DNA of 48,333 nucleotides from Mycobacterium palustre (GCF_002101785.1 NZ_LQPJ01000157.1:1-48333); one strand, 5' to 3'; positions 26,332 through 34,430 are shown, numbered from the stretch's first letter. A program made the numbers and translations. The notes: generated by a model from the sequence alone, not told the origin.

Positions 26332-26976
26332 ATGAGCGAAACCGAAGTGATCTTGCCGCGGCAGCTGACCGACATCAGCGACGAGGTCCGCAACGTCCCA
26401 CCGCCACCCATGCCAGAGGTGCCAGCACCGTACGCGTTTCGGCTGGCCGACCCGGACGCCGACGCCGAGATGATCGCCGAGTGGATGAGCCGGCCGCACC
26501 TGGCCCAAGCGTGGGAATCGGTGTGGCCGGCGTCGCGCTGGCGGCGATACCTGCGGGCCCAGCTCGAGGGCGACTACTCGCGACCGTTCGTCGCCAGCCT
26601 CGACGGGGTGGACCACGGATATGTCGAGTTATACCGGGCCGCAAAGGATTCCATCGCCACCCGGTACCAGTGCGATCCCTACGACCTGGGCCTGCACGCC
26701 GCCATCGCGACCCTGGAATTCACCAACAAGGGGATCGCCCAGTACCTGCTGCCGCATTTCGTGGCCAGCGTGCTCGGCGCCGAGCCGCAGTGCCGCCGGA
26801 TCATGTTCGATCCCGATCACCGCAACACGATGGCGCGCCGGTTCTGCGAGGCGGGTGGCTGCGTGTTTTTGGGCGAGCACGACATGTCGAACCGGCGGAT
26901 GGCGCTGTACGCGCTGCCCCGGACCCCCGACGACGTGCCCAAGCTTCGCGGCGGCCAGACACCCGGGCGTCAGTAG
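26332..26976 (+). CDS. mbtK: MbtK-like lysine N-acyltransferase (GNAT fold)
   Basis: The 214-residue product closely resembles mycobactin acyltransferase MbtK: AEMIAEWMSRPHLAQAWE, PASRWRRYLRAQLEGDYS, GYVELYRAAKD, DPYDLGLHAAIA, RRIMFDPDHRNT and GEHDMSNRRMALYAL. MbtK transfers a long acyl chain to the epsilon-amino group of lysine during siderophore (mycobactin) assembly. No other mbt gene or obvious iron box is visible here, so this copy lies outside a siderophore cluster. The symbol is by resemblance; it may be a paralogue. Its 3' end overlaps the DUF190 gene by 7 bases. Confidence 0.75.
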   Translation: MSETEVILPRQLTDISDEVRNVPPPPMPEVPAPYAFRLADPDADAEMIAEWMSRPHLAQAWESVWPASRWRRYLRAQLEGDYSRPFVASLDGVDHGYVELYRAAKDSIATRYQCDPYDLGLHAAIATLEFTNKGIAQYLLPHFVASVLGAEPQCRRIMFDPDHRNTMARRFCEAGGCVFLGEHDMSNRRMALYALPRTPDDVPKLRGGQTPGRQ

Positions 26977-28079
26977 TCGTGCTGTGCCAGCGTGATGTCG
27001 CCGAGCCGTTGATTCTCGTCGAGCGATAGCGCCGCGGGCACGATCTCGCTGGTCACCAGCCCGTGGCGGCTTGTCACCTCGTCCACAATGTCGAAGCTGC
27101 GCGCGATCGACTCGGGGGTGTCGACGATGATGGTGGCCACCGGGACACGCCGCGCGAGCTGAAACAGCTTGTCGCCGTGGGGTTTATGGTCTCCGTGAAA
27201 CCCCCAGATGCCACGCAGCACGGTGGCCCCGCGGGCCGTTTGGGAGCGCAGCAGTCGCTGCACGAGCGCGCGGTGCAGCGGCAGCCCGTCGTGCATGGTG
27301 GCCTCGGCGGTGTAGACCATCAGCTTTTGCCACAAGGTGCGCCCGTGGTCGTCGGTCGCGGGCAGCCGCTGGGGGCGTCCGAACAACTCGCCGTCGCGCT
27401 TGCACAGCCGCACCCGCTCCACGGTCAGCAGCGGGTCGGGCACCATGGCGGCCAATTCCGTTGCCGCCGTTGCGACCTGGGAGGTCGACCCGATGGCGAT
27501 GATCATCAGCGGGACGTTGACGTTGCGGCCGAAAAAGTGGGCCCGGTAGCGCTCGCCGTGAGCGGTGCCGTCGACGCCGAGAAGCACGATGGCACCGGCA
27601 AACCCGTGCCGATGCAGCAGGTCGCAGATGGCGTAATACGCCGGTTTTCCGGCGATGCGCTCGCGTCGGCCCACGTAGACGGTGAGCTTCGCGGCGTCGC
27701 CGTGATTTCCGTCGTTCAAACTTTCGAGGTCGCGCGCGGCGTCGGTGCCCAGTCGCCGGCTTACCAGTCGGGCCCGCTCGAGGGTGATCAGCCCGCGGCC
27801 GGTCATGGAGGCCACGTCGTCGAGCAGGGTACGGACCTTGGGCTCGACGTCGACCGCGGCGACCGTCACCGCCGGGTCCTCGGACAGGCTCAGCGAGATG
27901 TCGTTGCGCAACTCGTGGCGTGGCCCGAAACTGGCTATGCCACGCAGCATTACGCTGGTCGCGACGTCGCCGGCGCCGAACAGGTCCAGCATCGCGTCGG
28001 CCAGGAACCGCCTGCCCTGGCCGGCGGCGCGCTGTCGCTCGCCGAAGTAGGCGGTCAGCTTCAGGCACGGCTGGTTCAT
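26970..28079 (-). CDS. Triple DUF190-domain protein linked to fluoride channels
   Basis: The 369-residue protein contains three DUF190 repeats, beginning near KLTAYFGERQR (residue 7), KLTVYVGRRERI (about 130) and KLMVYTAEATMHDG (about 250). Each is followed by a hydrophobic strand with a Gly-rich turn such as VMLRGIASFG. DUF190 is a PII-like ferredoxin fold and is often encoded with CrcB, suggesting regulation of or partnership with the fluoride channel. The ATG overlaps the stop of the upstream crcB gene (ATGA). In M. tuberculosis, from memory, Rv3071 is the counterpart. Confidence 0.85.
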   Translation of the reverse strand: MNQPCLKLTAYFGERQRAAGQGRRFLADAMLDLFGAGDVATSVMLRGIASFGPRHELRNDISLSLSEDPAVTVAAVDVEPKVRTLLDDVASMTGRGLITLERARLVSRRLGTDAARDLESLNDGNHGDAAKLTVYVGRRERIAGKPAYYAICDLLHRHGFAGAIVLLGVDGTAHGERYRAHFFGRNVNVPLMIIAIGSTSQVATAATELAAMVPDPLLTVERVRLCKRDGELFGRPQRLPATDDHGRTLWQKLMVYTAEATMHDGLPLHRALVQRLLRSQTARGATVLRGIWGFHGDHKPHGDKLFQLARRVPVATIIVDTPESIARSFDIVDEVTSRHGLVTSEIVPAALSLDENQRLGDITLAQHDY

Positions 28080-28450
28080 AGGTGCTCCGCAACCCATTGT
28101 CCGAGCAGCGCGGCGGCCAAGCCCAGGACGGCGCTGACGACGATGTTGAGCAGCGCCGCCCACGTTTGGCGCTCCTCGCCGAGCCGCTGGGTCTCGAGCA
28201 TCCACGTGGAAAAGGTGGTGTAGGCCCCGACGAACGCGGTGCCGGCCACCAGCGCCGCGTCCTTGTCGAGGGCCAACCCGCCGATCAGGCCCAGCAGCGC
28301 GGCGCCGCTGACGTTGACCGCCAGCGTCCCGAACGGAAACGGCTGGGCCAGGCGCCGGGACACCGAGCGATCCACCACGAAGCGCAGCACCGACCCGATG
28401 CCGCCGATGAGCACCACCCCTGCCCAAACCAAGGCCGTCTCCGCCGTCAC
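28076..28450 (-). CDS. crcB: Fluoride channel subunit CrcB/Fluc
   Basis: The 124-residue protein has four helices with Fluc signatures: GIGSVLRFVVDR, PFGTLAVNVSGAALLG (pore Asn) and FVGAYTTFSTWMLE (the Phe/Ser-rich central segment). Fluc channels export fluoride as dual-topology dimers; actinobacteria often make a pair of unequal subunits, which fits the second gene alongside. The GTG start at 28450 overlaps the upstream crcB stop by 4 bases (GTGA), and its own stop overlaps the DUF190 start, so all three genes are translationally coupled. Confidence 0.93.
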   Translation of the reverse strand: MTAETALVWAGVVLIGGIGSVLRFVVDRSVSRRLAQPFPFGTLAVNVSGAALLGLIGGLALDKDAALVAGTAFVGAYTTFSTWMLETQRLGEERQTWAALLNIVVSAVLGLAAALLGQWVAEHL

Positions 28451-28845
28451 GGGCGCACCCGCACGCGGCGGACCAGGGCGGTGGCCGCGTGCACCGCCAG
28501 CAGCCCCAGCACGATGCTGCTCGCGGTGTAGCCGACGGCCAGGGCCCAGTGGCCGTGCTCGATCATCTTCAGCGTCTCGACCTGCATCGTGGAGAAAGTC
28601 GTTAACCCGCCGCACAATCCGGTGCCCAGCAGGGGGCGCCGATAGCTCGACAACGGCAATCGCTCCAGCAGCCGGGTGGTGAAGTAGCCCACCAGGAAGG
28701 CGCCGACGATATTGACCGCGAACGTCGGCCACGGCCAGCTCGCCGGGTCGTCGACGGTCAGCGTGCTCAGCGCGGCACGGGCCAGCGCGCCCAGCGCCCC
28801 GCCTGCGAAAACCGCGGCCAACTCGCGATAGTCGGGTTGTGCCAC
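28447..28845 (-). CDS. crcB: Fluoride channel subunit CrcB/Fluc
   Basis: This is the first gene of the crcB-crcB-DUF190 operon, 132 residues from the GTG at 28845, which follows an AAAGGA site. Fluc features include GGALGALARAALS, TFAVNIVGAFLVGYF (pore Asn) and GLCGGLTTFSTMQVE. With the neighbouring subunit it likely forms a heterodimeric fluoride exporter in the inner membrane. An upstream in-frame start at 28926 would add an unlikely basic extension. The intergenic region to pgmA (about 80 bases) must hold divergent promoters. Confidence 0.93.
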   Translation of the reverse strand: MAQPDYRELAAVFAGGALGALARAALSTLTVDDPASWPWPTFAVNIVGAFLVGYFTTRLLERLPLSSYRRPLLGTGLCGGLTTFSTMQVETLKMIEHGHWALAVGYTASSIVLGLLAVHAATALVRRVRVRP

Positions 28846-28924
28846 GGCTCGATCCTTTCCGGCGGGTGAACGCTTCGCAGCATAGAGCGACACGCGCGTC
28901 GAGCGACGCGCAGAATTGGTAACC

Positions 28925-30562
28925 ATGGCCCACCCGCGCGCCGGTCAACCGGCCCAGCCCGAAGACCTCGTCGATCTGCCGCACCTGGTGACGGCGTATT
29001 ACTCGATCGAGCCCGACCCCGACGACGTCGCCCAGCAGGTTGCGTTCGGCACGTCGGGTCACCGCGGGTCGGCGCTCAATGGCGCGTTCAACGAGGCCCA
29101 CATCGTGGCGATCACCCAGGCCATCGTCGAGTACCGCGCGGCCCACGGCACCACCGGGCCGCTGTTCATCGGCCGCGACACCCATGGGCTCTCGGAGCCG
29201 GCGTGGGTGTCGGCGCTGGAGGTGCTGGCCGCCAACGACGTCCTCACCATGATCGACTCGCGGGACCGGTACACGCCGACGCCGGCCGTGAGCCACGCGA
29301 TCCTGACGTACAACCGCGGACGCACCGAGGCGCTGGCCGACGGGATCGTGGTCACGCCGTCGCACAACCCGCCGTCCGATGGCGGCTTCAAGTACAACCC
29401 GCCCAATGGCGGGCCCGCCGACACCGACGCGACGAACGCAATCGCCAAGCGCGCCAACGAGATTCTGCGCAGCCGATCCGGAGTCAAGCGGGTGCCGCTG
29501 GCCCGCGCGCTGGGCGCCGTGGAGCGCTACGACTACCTGGGTACCTACGTCGACGACCTGCCCAACGTGGTGGACATCGCCGCGGTTCGCGAGGCCAAGG
29601 TGCGGATCGGGGCGGACCCGCTGGGCGGCGCCAGCGTCGACTACTGGGGCGAGATCGCGCAGCGGCACGGCCTGGACCTGACGGTAATCAACCCGCTGGT
29701 GGACGCGACGTGGCGGTTCATGACGCTGGACCACGATGGCAAGATCCGGATGGACTGCAGCTCGCCGGACGCCATGGCCGGGCTTATTTCGATAATCGCC
29801 ACCTCGGACCGCTACCAGATCGCCACCGGCAACGACGCCGACTCCGACCGGCACGGCATCGTCACGCCCGACGGCGGGTTGCTGAACCCGAACCATTACC
29901 TGGCCGTGGCGATCGACTACCTCTACAACCACCGGCCGTCGTGGCCGGAGGGCATCGCCGTGGGCAAGACGGCGGTCAGCTCGTCGATCATCGACCGGGT
30001 GGTCGCCGGCATGGGCCGCAAGCTGGTCGAGGTGCCGGTCGGGTTCAAGTGGTTCGTCGACGGCCTGATCGGCGGCACCATCGGCTTCGGGGGCGAGGAG
30101 TCGGCGGGGGCGTCGTTTCTGCGCCGCGACGGGTCGGTGTGGACCACCGACAAGGACGGCATCATCCTGGCCCTGCTGGCCTCCGAGATCCTGGCCGTCA
30201 CCGGGTTGAGCCCGTCGCAGCGCTACCAGGAGCTGACCGCGAACTACGGCACCCCGTTCTACGCCCGGGTCGACGCGCCGGCCGACCGGGAGCAGAAAGC
30301 CCGGCTGTCCAGGCTGTCGCCGGAGGAGGTGGGCGCCACCAAGCTGGCGGGGGAGCCGATCACCGCGAAGCTGACGACCGCGCCCGGCAACGGCGCCCCG
30401 CTGGGCGGGCTGAAGGTGACGACGGCCAACGCGTGGTTCGCCGCCCGGCCGTCGGGCACCGAGGACGTCTACAAGATCTATGCCGAGTCCTTCAACGGGC
30501 CCGAGCATCTGGCCGAGGTGCAGAAGGTCGCCCGGGAAGTGGTGAATTCGGTCATCGGGTGA
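28925..30562 (+). CDS. pgmA: Phosphoglucomutase (alpha-D-glucose phosphate-specific)
   Basis: The enzyme interconverts glucose 1-phosphate and glucose 6-phosphate, feeding glycogen, trehalose and cell-wall sugar pathways. The 545-residue product has all four active-site loops: GTSGHRGS near the N-terminus, phosphoserine loop TPSHNPPSDGG, metal loop GNDADSDRHG, sugar loop GGEESAGASF and phosphate-binding RPSGTEDVYKIYAE. ATG 28925 (MAHPRAG) is preferred over TTG 28916. It is the last conserved gene before the integrated element; the run-on end of the recombinase frame overlaps its 3' end on the opposite strand. Confidence 0.96.
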   Translation: MAHPRAGQPAQPEDLVDLPHLVTAYYSIEPDPDDVAQQVAFGTSGHRGSALNGAFNEAHIVAITQAIVEYRAAHGTTGPLFIGRDTHGLSEPAWVSALEVLAANDVLTMIDSRDRYTPTPAVSHAILTYNRGRTEALADGIVVTPSHNPPSDGGFKYNPPNGGPADTDATNAIAKRANEILRSRSGVKRVPLARALGAVERYDYLGTYVDDLPNVVDIAAVREAKVRIGADPLGGASVDYWGEIAQRHGLDLTVINPLVDATWRFMTLDHDGKIRMDCSSPDAMAGLISIIATSDRYQIATGNDADSDRHGIVTPDGGLLNPNHYLAVAIDYLYNHRPSWPEGIAVGKTAVSSSIIDRVVAGMGRKLVEVPVGFKWFVDGLIGGTIGFGGEESAGASFLRRDGSVWTTDKDGIILALLASEILAVTGLSPSQRYQELTANYGTPFYARVDAPADREQKARLSRLSPEEVGATKLAGEPITAKLTTAPGNGAPLGGLKVTTANAWFAARPSGTEDVYKIYAESFNGPEHLAEVQKVAREVVNSVIG

Positions 30563-32466
30563 GCGCCCGTCGCGTCACATCCGTCACTCGGGCCCCTGGG
30601 AGGGCGGGCATAGGCGATCCGTGAATCCGCTGGCGCATGCGCTACCGGTGCGGCCCTCACCAGCGACTTTGAACGGCCCGTGGCAGTGGTGTAGCTTCGA
30701 TGGGCACGACTTGGGGCTATGGCGCAGCTGGTAGCGCACCACACTGGCAGTGTGGGGGTCAGGGGTTCGAGTCCCCTTAGCTCCACCAAATAGGTACTTA
30801 TCAAACCCTGAACACGAGACCAACCAGGAGAATTCTCACCCCGGTCGTTGGTCTCTTTTTCAGTCTGACCTGTGGTTGCCGCAGGTTGTTGTTGCTGGAG
30901 TTCTCGTACTTCGCGCGCCGCCGCGTGAAGGGTCTCGAGGGTCTCGCTGCGCTCTCCTGCTAGCGCCATGTCCTGGTACTGGACATTGACGTAGATTCGT
31001 TCGAACCAGGCCTGGTTGTACACGCGGCGCAGCTGAACGCCGGCCTTGTTGTAGGCCACTCCACAGTTTCGGATCAGCTCAATCGTGCCCATCAGAACGT
31101 CTTCGCCCGCCGAATTAGCTTGAGCGATCTGGCTGCGTTGCTCTTCCAGGCTTGCAAGTCGGCGTGCAAGCTGCTGTTGCTTCTCTCGGGCAATATCTGC
31201 AGGGACGACGCCATCCATGGCTTGGTCAGCCCACTTGTAGCGCTGCCGTTTGATTTTGCCGATCTCGCGATCCAGCACGCTACGTTGCTCGGCGGCGGCG
31301 CCCTGCGCTGCCCGCAGTTGATCGCGTAGCCCTTCGGAAATCTGCGGGATTCCGACGCGTTCCCATTCGTCTTGCTCATGTTGCCACAGTTCGTCGACCT
31401 GCTCTTCGATCTTGTAAAGCGGTACGTATGGCAGGTCGCATCCGTTCTGGCCGCTATGACGACCGGTGCAGGCGAAGTACTCGTAGGTTCCGCCGCGTCG
31501 CCCTTTGGTGATCATGTACAACATTCGCGATTTGCATCGCTTGCAGAACAGGCTCCCCGTTAGGTAGTGCAGGTGCTTACGCTGCTGTACGCCCGCTTGA
31601 TTGTGTGAGCGCAGTGCTTCCTGGACACGCTCGAAAGTCTCTTCATCGATGAGGGGCTCGTGGCTTCCTTTGTGCTTGACGCCGCGGAAGGTGACGTACC
31701 CGGCGTAATAGCGGTTTTGCAGCATTGCGTGCAGTTGTGTTCGCCTGATTGGCTTTTCGATCTGCTTCTGCGTCGCACGTTGGGTGAAGCCGCGTACCTC
31801 CAACGCCGCAGCCAGGCGGCTGAGGCTCCACTCGCCGGTGGCATAGGCTTCGAACGCCCAGCGGATGTCGTCAGCGCGCTCGGGGTCAATGATGACGTGA
31901 CGATTCTCCCGCCCGTTGACGAATTCACGGACGTTCAGGTAGCCGAGCGGCGCACGGGAGATGGTGCCGCCGGTGCGCGCTTTCTGTGTAAGACCCTTCA
32001 CAACCTCCTGTGCAAGATTGCGGGAGTAAAACTCGGCGATGGAGCTCATAATTCCGTGCAGCAGCGCCCCTGAAGGCGTCTCGTCGATGTTCTCGGTGAC
32101 GGAAACCAGCTTTGCACCCGCCTTCTGTATCGCGAGGTTGATCTCAACGTCGTCGACTCTGTTTCTGGCCAGTCGGTCAACCTTGTAGACGATGACGTAG
32201 TCGCAGGGCCTTTTCCGGAGAAAGTCGAGCATCTGTTGGAGTTCGGGTCGAGCCGCCGAACGGGCCGATTCACCCGCGTCTACGAACTCCATGACGACGG
32301 TAGCCCCGAGTGCCTCCGCCCTTTTCGTGCAGGCGTCGCGCTGGGCTGGTATCGAAAAGCCCTCAGCTTCACCACCTCGTTGCGCCTGGTCCTTTGTTGA
32401 TACGCGCAGATAGATGACTGCGGCGGCCGGCGTGCTCGAGTTTTCATCTGTACGGGCATCGCTCAT
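30478..32466 (-). CDS. Large serine recombinase (integrase), 3' end run-on into host DNA
   Basis: The catalytic N-terminal domain carries the nucleophile Ser23 in YLRVSTKDQ and the arginine motif VYKVDRLARN. A recombinase domain, a zinc ribbon (FCKRCKSRM ... CTGRHSGQNGCD) and a long coiled coil (about 390-450) follow, as in phage-type large serine integrases. True element-encoded sequence stops at codon 561, at the att core. The frame then continues about 100 codons through the antisense of tRNA-Ala and the end of pgmA, so that tail is host-derived. The ATG overlaps the upstream XRE stop (ATGA). In the excised form the frame would continue into the HTH gene at 45357-45788. Confidence 0.92.
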   Translation of the reverse strand: MSDARTDENSSTPAAAVIYLRVSTKDQAQRGGEAEGFSIPAQRDACTKRAEALGATVVMEFVDAGESARSAARPELQQMLDFLRKRPCDYVIVYKVDRLARNRVDDVEINLAIQKAGAKLVSVTENIDETPSGALLHGIMSSIAEFYSRNLAQEVVKGLTQKARTGGTISRAPLGYLNVREFVNGRENRHVIIDPERADDIRWAFEAYATGEWSLSRLAAALEVRGFTQRATQKQIEKPIRRTQLHAMLQNRYYAGYVTFRGVKHKGSHEPLIDEETFERVQEALRSHNQAGVQQRKHLHYLTGSLFCKRCKSRMLYMITKGRRGGTYEYFACTGRHSGQNGCDLPYVPLYKIEEQVDELWQHEQDEWERVGIPQISEGLRDQLRAAQGAAAEQRSVLDREIGKIKRQRYKWADQAMDGVVPADIAREKQQQLARRLASLEEQRSQIAQANSAGEDVLMGTIELIRNCGVAYNKAGVQLRRVYNQAWFERIYVNVQYQDMALAGERSETLETLHAAAREVRELQQQQPAATTGQTEKETNDRGENSPGWSRVQGLISTYLVELRGLEPLTPTLPVWCATSCAIAPSRAHRSYTTATGRSKSLVRAAPVAHAPADSRIAYARPPRGPSDGCDATGAHPMTEFTTSRATFCTSARCSGPLKDSA
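30713..30788 (+). tRNA. tRNA-Ala (anticodon GGC)
   Basis: This is a full cloverleaf of 76 bases. The acceptor GGGGCTA pairs with TAGCTCC (one G-U). The anticodon stem CCACA/TGTGG encloses loop CTGGCAG with anticodon GGC, and the T-arm holds GGTTCGAGTCC. CCA is present in the sequence, but its last bases come from the integrated element. The 3' end is the attachment site of the 15-kb element. Insertion leaves the acceptor stem intact, so the tRNA should remain functional. Confidence 0.97.
30778..30787. repeat. Left attachment repeat (tRNA side)
   Basis: TAGCTCCACC, the tRNA acceptor 3' strand plus ACC. It aligns with TAGTCCCACC at 45780-45789 (8/10 identical, CCACC shared without break). Crossover anywhere in CCACC gives the same products. 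Confidence 0.7.
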
Positions 32467-32897
32467 TGAGAGGCTTCCTTTAGCGGTAAATCGAGCGCGT
32501 CGCTCGATGTCGAGGCGGCACCGAGCGGACTCTCTCCCGCATCAATGCCGACGATGCCCCATTTGCCTGCGACAGCTTCGAAATACGCCTCAATCTCTCG
32601 CAGTGCCCCGTCGGGCAACTGGGGGTATTTGGCGCGGAGATAGGGCCCGAATGAGGGCAACTCCCGACTTGGAATCCATCCAACAGTTGCAAAGAGATCG
32701 ACGGCCGGGATGCCGAGGACCCCTCCGATGGCCGTGAGGCTCTCCGCTCTTGGGGTGGGAATTGAGCCTTGCTCGATTCGCCATACTGTCCCAGGGTCAA
32801 CAAGGGCTCTACGAGCGACTTCATTGACACTGAGGCCTGCCTCTGCACGCTTTCTTGAGAGCAAGCCTACTAATTGTCGCGTCTGTTCTGGCGTCAT
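32463..32897 (-). CDS. XRE-family transcriptional regulator
   Basis: The 144-residue protein begins MTPEQTRQLVGLLSRKRAEA, followed by a Cro/CI-type helix-turn-helix at about 22-43 (SVNEVARRALVDPGTVWRIEQG). The C-terminal part (FGPYLRAKYPQLPDGALREIEAYF) is helical, resembling phage and island regulators. GGGAGA at 32906-32911 is its ribosome site. Its stop overlaps the recombinase start (ATGA), so it is transcribed and translated with the integrase. Two perfect palindromes in its promoter suggest it represses this operon. An analogous role is played by immunity-type repressors of temperate elements. Confidence 0.88.
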   Translation of the reverse strand: MTPEQTRQLVGLLSRKRAEAGLSVNEVARRALVDPGTVWRIEQGSIPTPRAESLTAIGGVLGIPAVDLFATVGWIPSRELPSFGPYLRAKYPQLPDGALREIEAYFEAVAGKWGIVGIDAGESPLGAASTSSDALDLPLKEASQ

Positions 32898-32921
32898 GAA
32901 AAATGTCTCCCTTACTACGTC

Positions 32922-32953
32922 CCATTGTACAATGGATTGTTGAATTAATTCAA
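32922..32953 (-). promoter_or_regulatory. Promoter with two embedded perfect palindromes (probable XRE operators)
   Basis: On the minus strand, TTGAAT (32948-32953) and TACAAT (32924-32929) stand 18 bases apart, a good SigA-type promoter for XRE-recombinase. Each hexamer lies in a perfect 14-bp palindrome: TTGAATTAATTCAA (32940-32953) covers the -35, and CCATTGTACAATGG (32922-32935) covers the -10. A repressor bound to either would block RNA polymerase, so autoregulation by the XRE protein is likely. The two palindromes differ in sequence, so two different regulators are possible. Confidence 0.7.
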
Positions 32954-33048
32954 TAAAGAAAGACAATTTCACAACGCGCATAATTCGCGTAGTATCTGCT
33001 AAATAGACGACGACCTCAATTGATGGCGCTTCGGTGGCTGATAAAAGG

Positions 33049-33561
33049 TTATACATCGCCTTTAAAGATCCAGACGCCATCATCGGAGCTCCCGACCGGG
33101 TGGATTTGGCCGTCCTGCTCCATGTCGCGGGCGAGCGCTTTGGTATCGAAGCGCAAGTAGCGCCGCAGCGCGTCCGGCAGCTTCGCCAGTTCGGCGGTGT
33201 AGCCGAGGTCGTCGATGAGCTGCTCGGCATAATCCTGCACCGAGTCGTAGCGGCCGAGGTACGCCTCTGTGAAGTCGTCGAAACGCTCCGGGGTGGCTTC
33301 GTTGACTTCCGCCCAGGCAGCGAAGGCGTAGCCGTGCTCCTTGATGCCACGTGCGATCCCCGCGACAAGTTCGATCGGGTCGTTTTCGTGAATGCGCCAC
33401 TGCCCGAACTGGTCGTAGTCGTGGATGGCGAACTCTTCCGCGCCGGGCTGCCGTGACTCGGCCAGCATGGCGTCGATGTCTGCCCGGATGTCGGCTGGTT
33501 CGCGGGCTGCGTCGATCCACGCGCCGTGAAGGACACCGTTGTTGTAGTCAGCGAGGCTCGC
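33049..33561 (-). pseudogene. ardA: Antirestriction protein ArdA, 5'-truncated
   Basis: The reading frame is clearly ArdA: ASLADYNNGVLHGAWIDAA, then GAEEFAIHDYDQFGQW, ARGIKEHGYAFAAWAEV, DDFTEAYLGRYDS and the C-terminal DGVWIFKGDV. ArdA is an acidic DNA mimic that inhibits type I restriction enzymes. Here the first few codons and start are missing: an in-frame TAG (33562-33564) stands directly before ASLADYNN, and the first available ATG (33468) would delete about 34 residues of the first domain. The product is probably absent or inactive. Its loss is notable because an hsdRMS operon lies in the same element. Confidence 0.8.
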
Positions 33562-33625
33562 CTACGACCGGACGCACCAGAACATGAACACCATCCGCAA
33601 GGTAATGAACGAGAGAGATTACTGA
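33554..33625 (+). pseudogene. 3' fragment of a lost gene
   Basis: A short open stretch encodes RLAYDRTHQNMNTIRKVMNERDY and ends in TGA (33623-33625), which overlaps the next ATG as TGATG. The upstream portion is missing; a stop lies just before and the sequence runs directly into the truncated ardA. This looks like the tail of a gene whose body was deleted together with the ardA start. The product is not identifiable. Confidence 0.4.
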
Positions 33626-33963
33626 TGGAAGATTTCTAGACAGTCGAGCGATGGTTCGGTGCCCTGGACGTCGGGATCGCCATCGGCCTCATCGGGCTGG
33701 TGCTGTGCATCGCCTATTTGACGCTGCTCAAACTCGGCGATTGGTTCATCAAGGACGATGACTTCCAGCGGCCGAAGTCCTTCGATGAGCAGTTGGCTGA
33801 CGAAAGAGCTGCACGCGCACACCAGGAAGCACTCGCAAGAATCCGACGCTACAACGAAGAAGCGATGACCGACGCCTACGTGGATGAGCAGTTCAACAAC
33901 ATCCAGCGTCGTGCGGCGGCAGAAGCTGCCATCAAGCGGTTCAAGCAGATTCCACCGCAATAA
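33625..33963 (+). pseudogene. Small membrane protein with in-frame amber at codon 5
   Basis: From ATG 33625 the frame reads MEDF, then TAG (33637-33639), then TVERWFGALDVGIAIGLIG and LVLCIAYLTLLKLGDWF (one transmembrane helix), followed by a charged helical tail (DEQLADERAARAHQEALARIRR) to TAA. The TAG could be a CAG (Gln) mutated to a stop. Without readthrough, the only later start (GTG 33700) cuts into the helix. Its ATG overlaps the preceding fragment's stop, and a strong terminator follows. The function is unknown. Confidence 0.6.
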
Positions 33964-33986
33964 TTAACTTCATCAGTACGCGATTA

Positions 33987-34024
33987 GGGGGCACCGGAAC
34001 GGACAAGGGTGCCCCCCTTTTTTT
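33987..34024 (+). terminator. Intrinsic terminator with T-run
   Basis: GGGGGCACC (33987-33995) pairs perfectly with GGTGCCCCC (34008-34016). After one more C come seven T (34018-34024). It follows the small membrane gene by 24 bases. This classic form is unusual next to the mycobacterial host's T-poor hairpins, supporting foreign origin. Confidence 0.88.
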
Positions 34025-34067
34025 CCTGACATCACAAGTTGAATCGATCTGTACACGAGGCGTGACC

Positions 34068-34430
34068 ATGTCAGATTTTGGAACCGGCAGGGATCAGCGA
34101 CGGTCTGACGAAGCACCTCCGCCGATCCCGCGAAATAGTCCCCGCGTACAGCTCGAACCGGTCGACGGACTGCGGCTTGAATTGACTTGGTACAACACAG
34201 TTTTCCGGCTCTACCATCATCCGTACCGGCCGATGGCGCATATCGAAATCGCCACGCCGCAAGGCGTCACTCGCACGTTCTTTTTAGAACACGACCGTAC
34301 CTACGAGGAGTTGATCTATGAGAAGCAATTTCCAGTCCGTATTGATCCCGAGCCGGACGACGAAGTGGTCGCAGATTATTTGTCGATGATGACCACGAAA
34401 ATAGAGGAAGATGTTGACAAGCTTTATTGA
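34068..34430 (+). CDS. Hypothetical protein of the element
   Basis: The 120-residue product starts MSDFGTGRDQRRSDE after a GAGG-type site (a GTG at 34062 is an alternative). A disordered, charged N-terminus precedes a beta-rich segment (GLRLELTWYNTVFRLYHHPYRPMAHIEIATPQG) and an acidic C-terminus. No membrane helix and no recognisable domain. It lies between a terminator and the end of a convergent, decayed nuclease-like gene, so it is transcribed alone. Confidence 0.55.
   Translation: MSDFGTGRDQRRSDEAPPPIPRNSPRVQLEPVDGLRLELTWYNTVFRLYHHPYRPMAHIEIATPQGVTRTFFLEHDRTYEELIYEKQFPVRIDPEPDDEVVADYLSMMTTKIEEDVDKLY

Noticed and set aside
28846..28924. Fluoride riboswitch upstream of crcB
   Set aside because: The 80-base gap lacks the conserved riboswitch core on the minus strand; only a plain leader and AAAGGA site are visible.
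30478..30712. C-terminal ~78 codons of the recombinase frame through pgmA and upstream of the tRNA as genuine protein
   Set aside because: They are antisense to host DNA that predates the insertion; the VELRGLEPLTPTLPVW-type stretch is the usual false translation of a tRNA complement.
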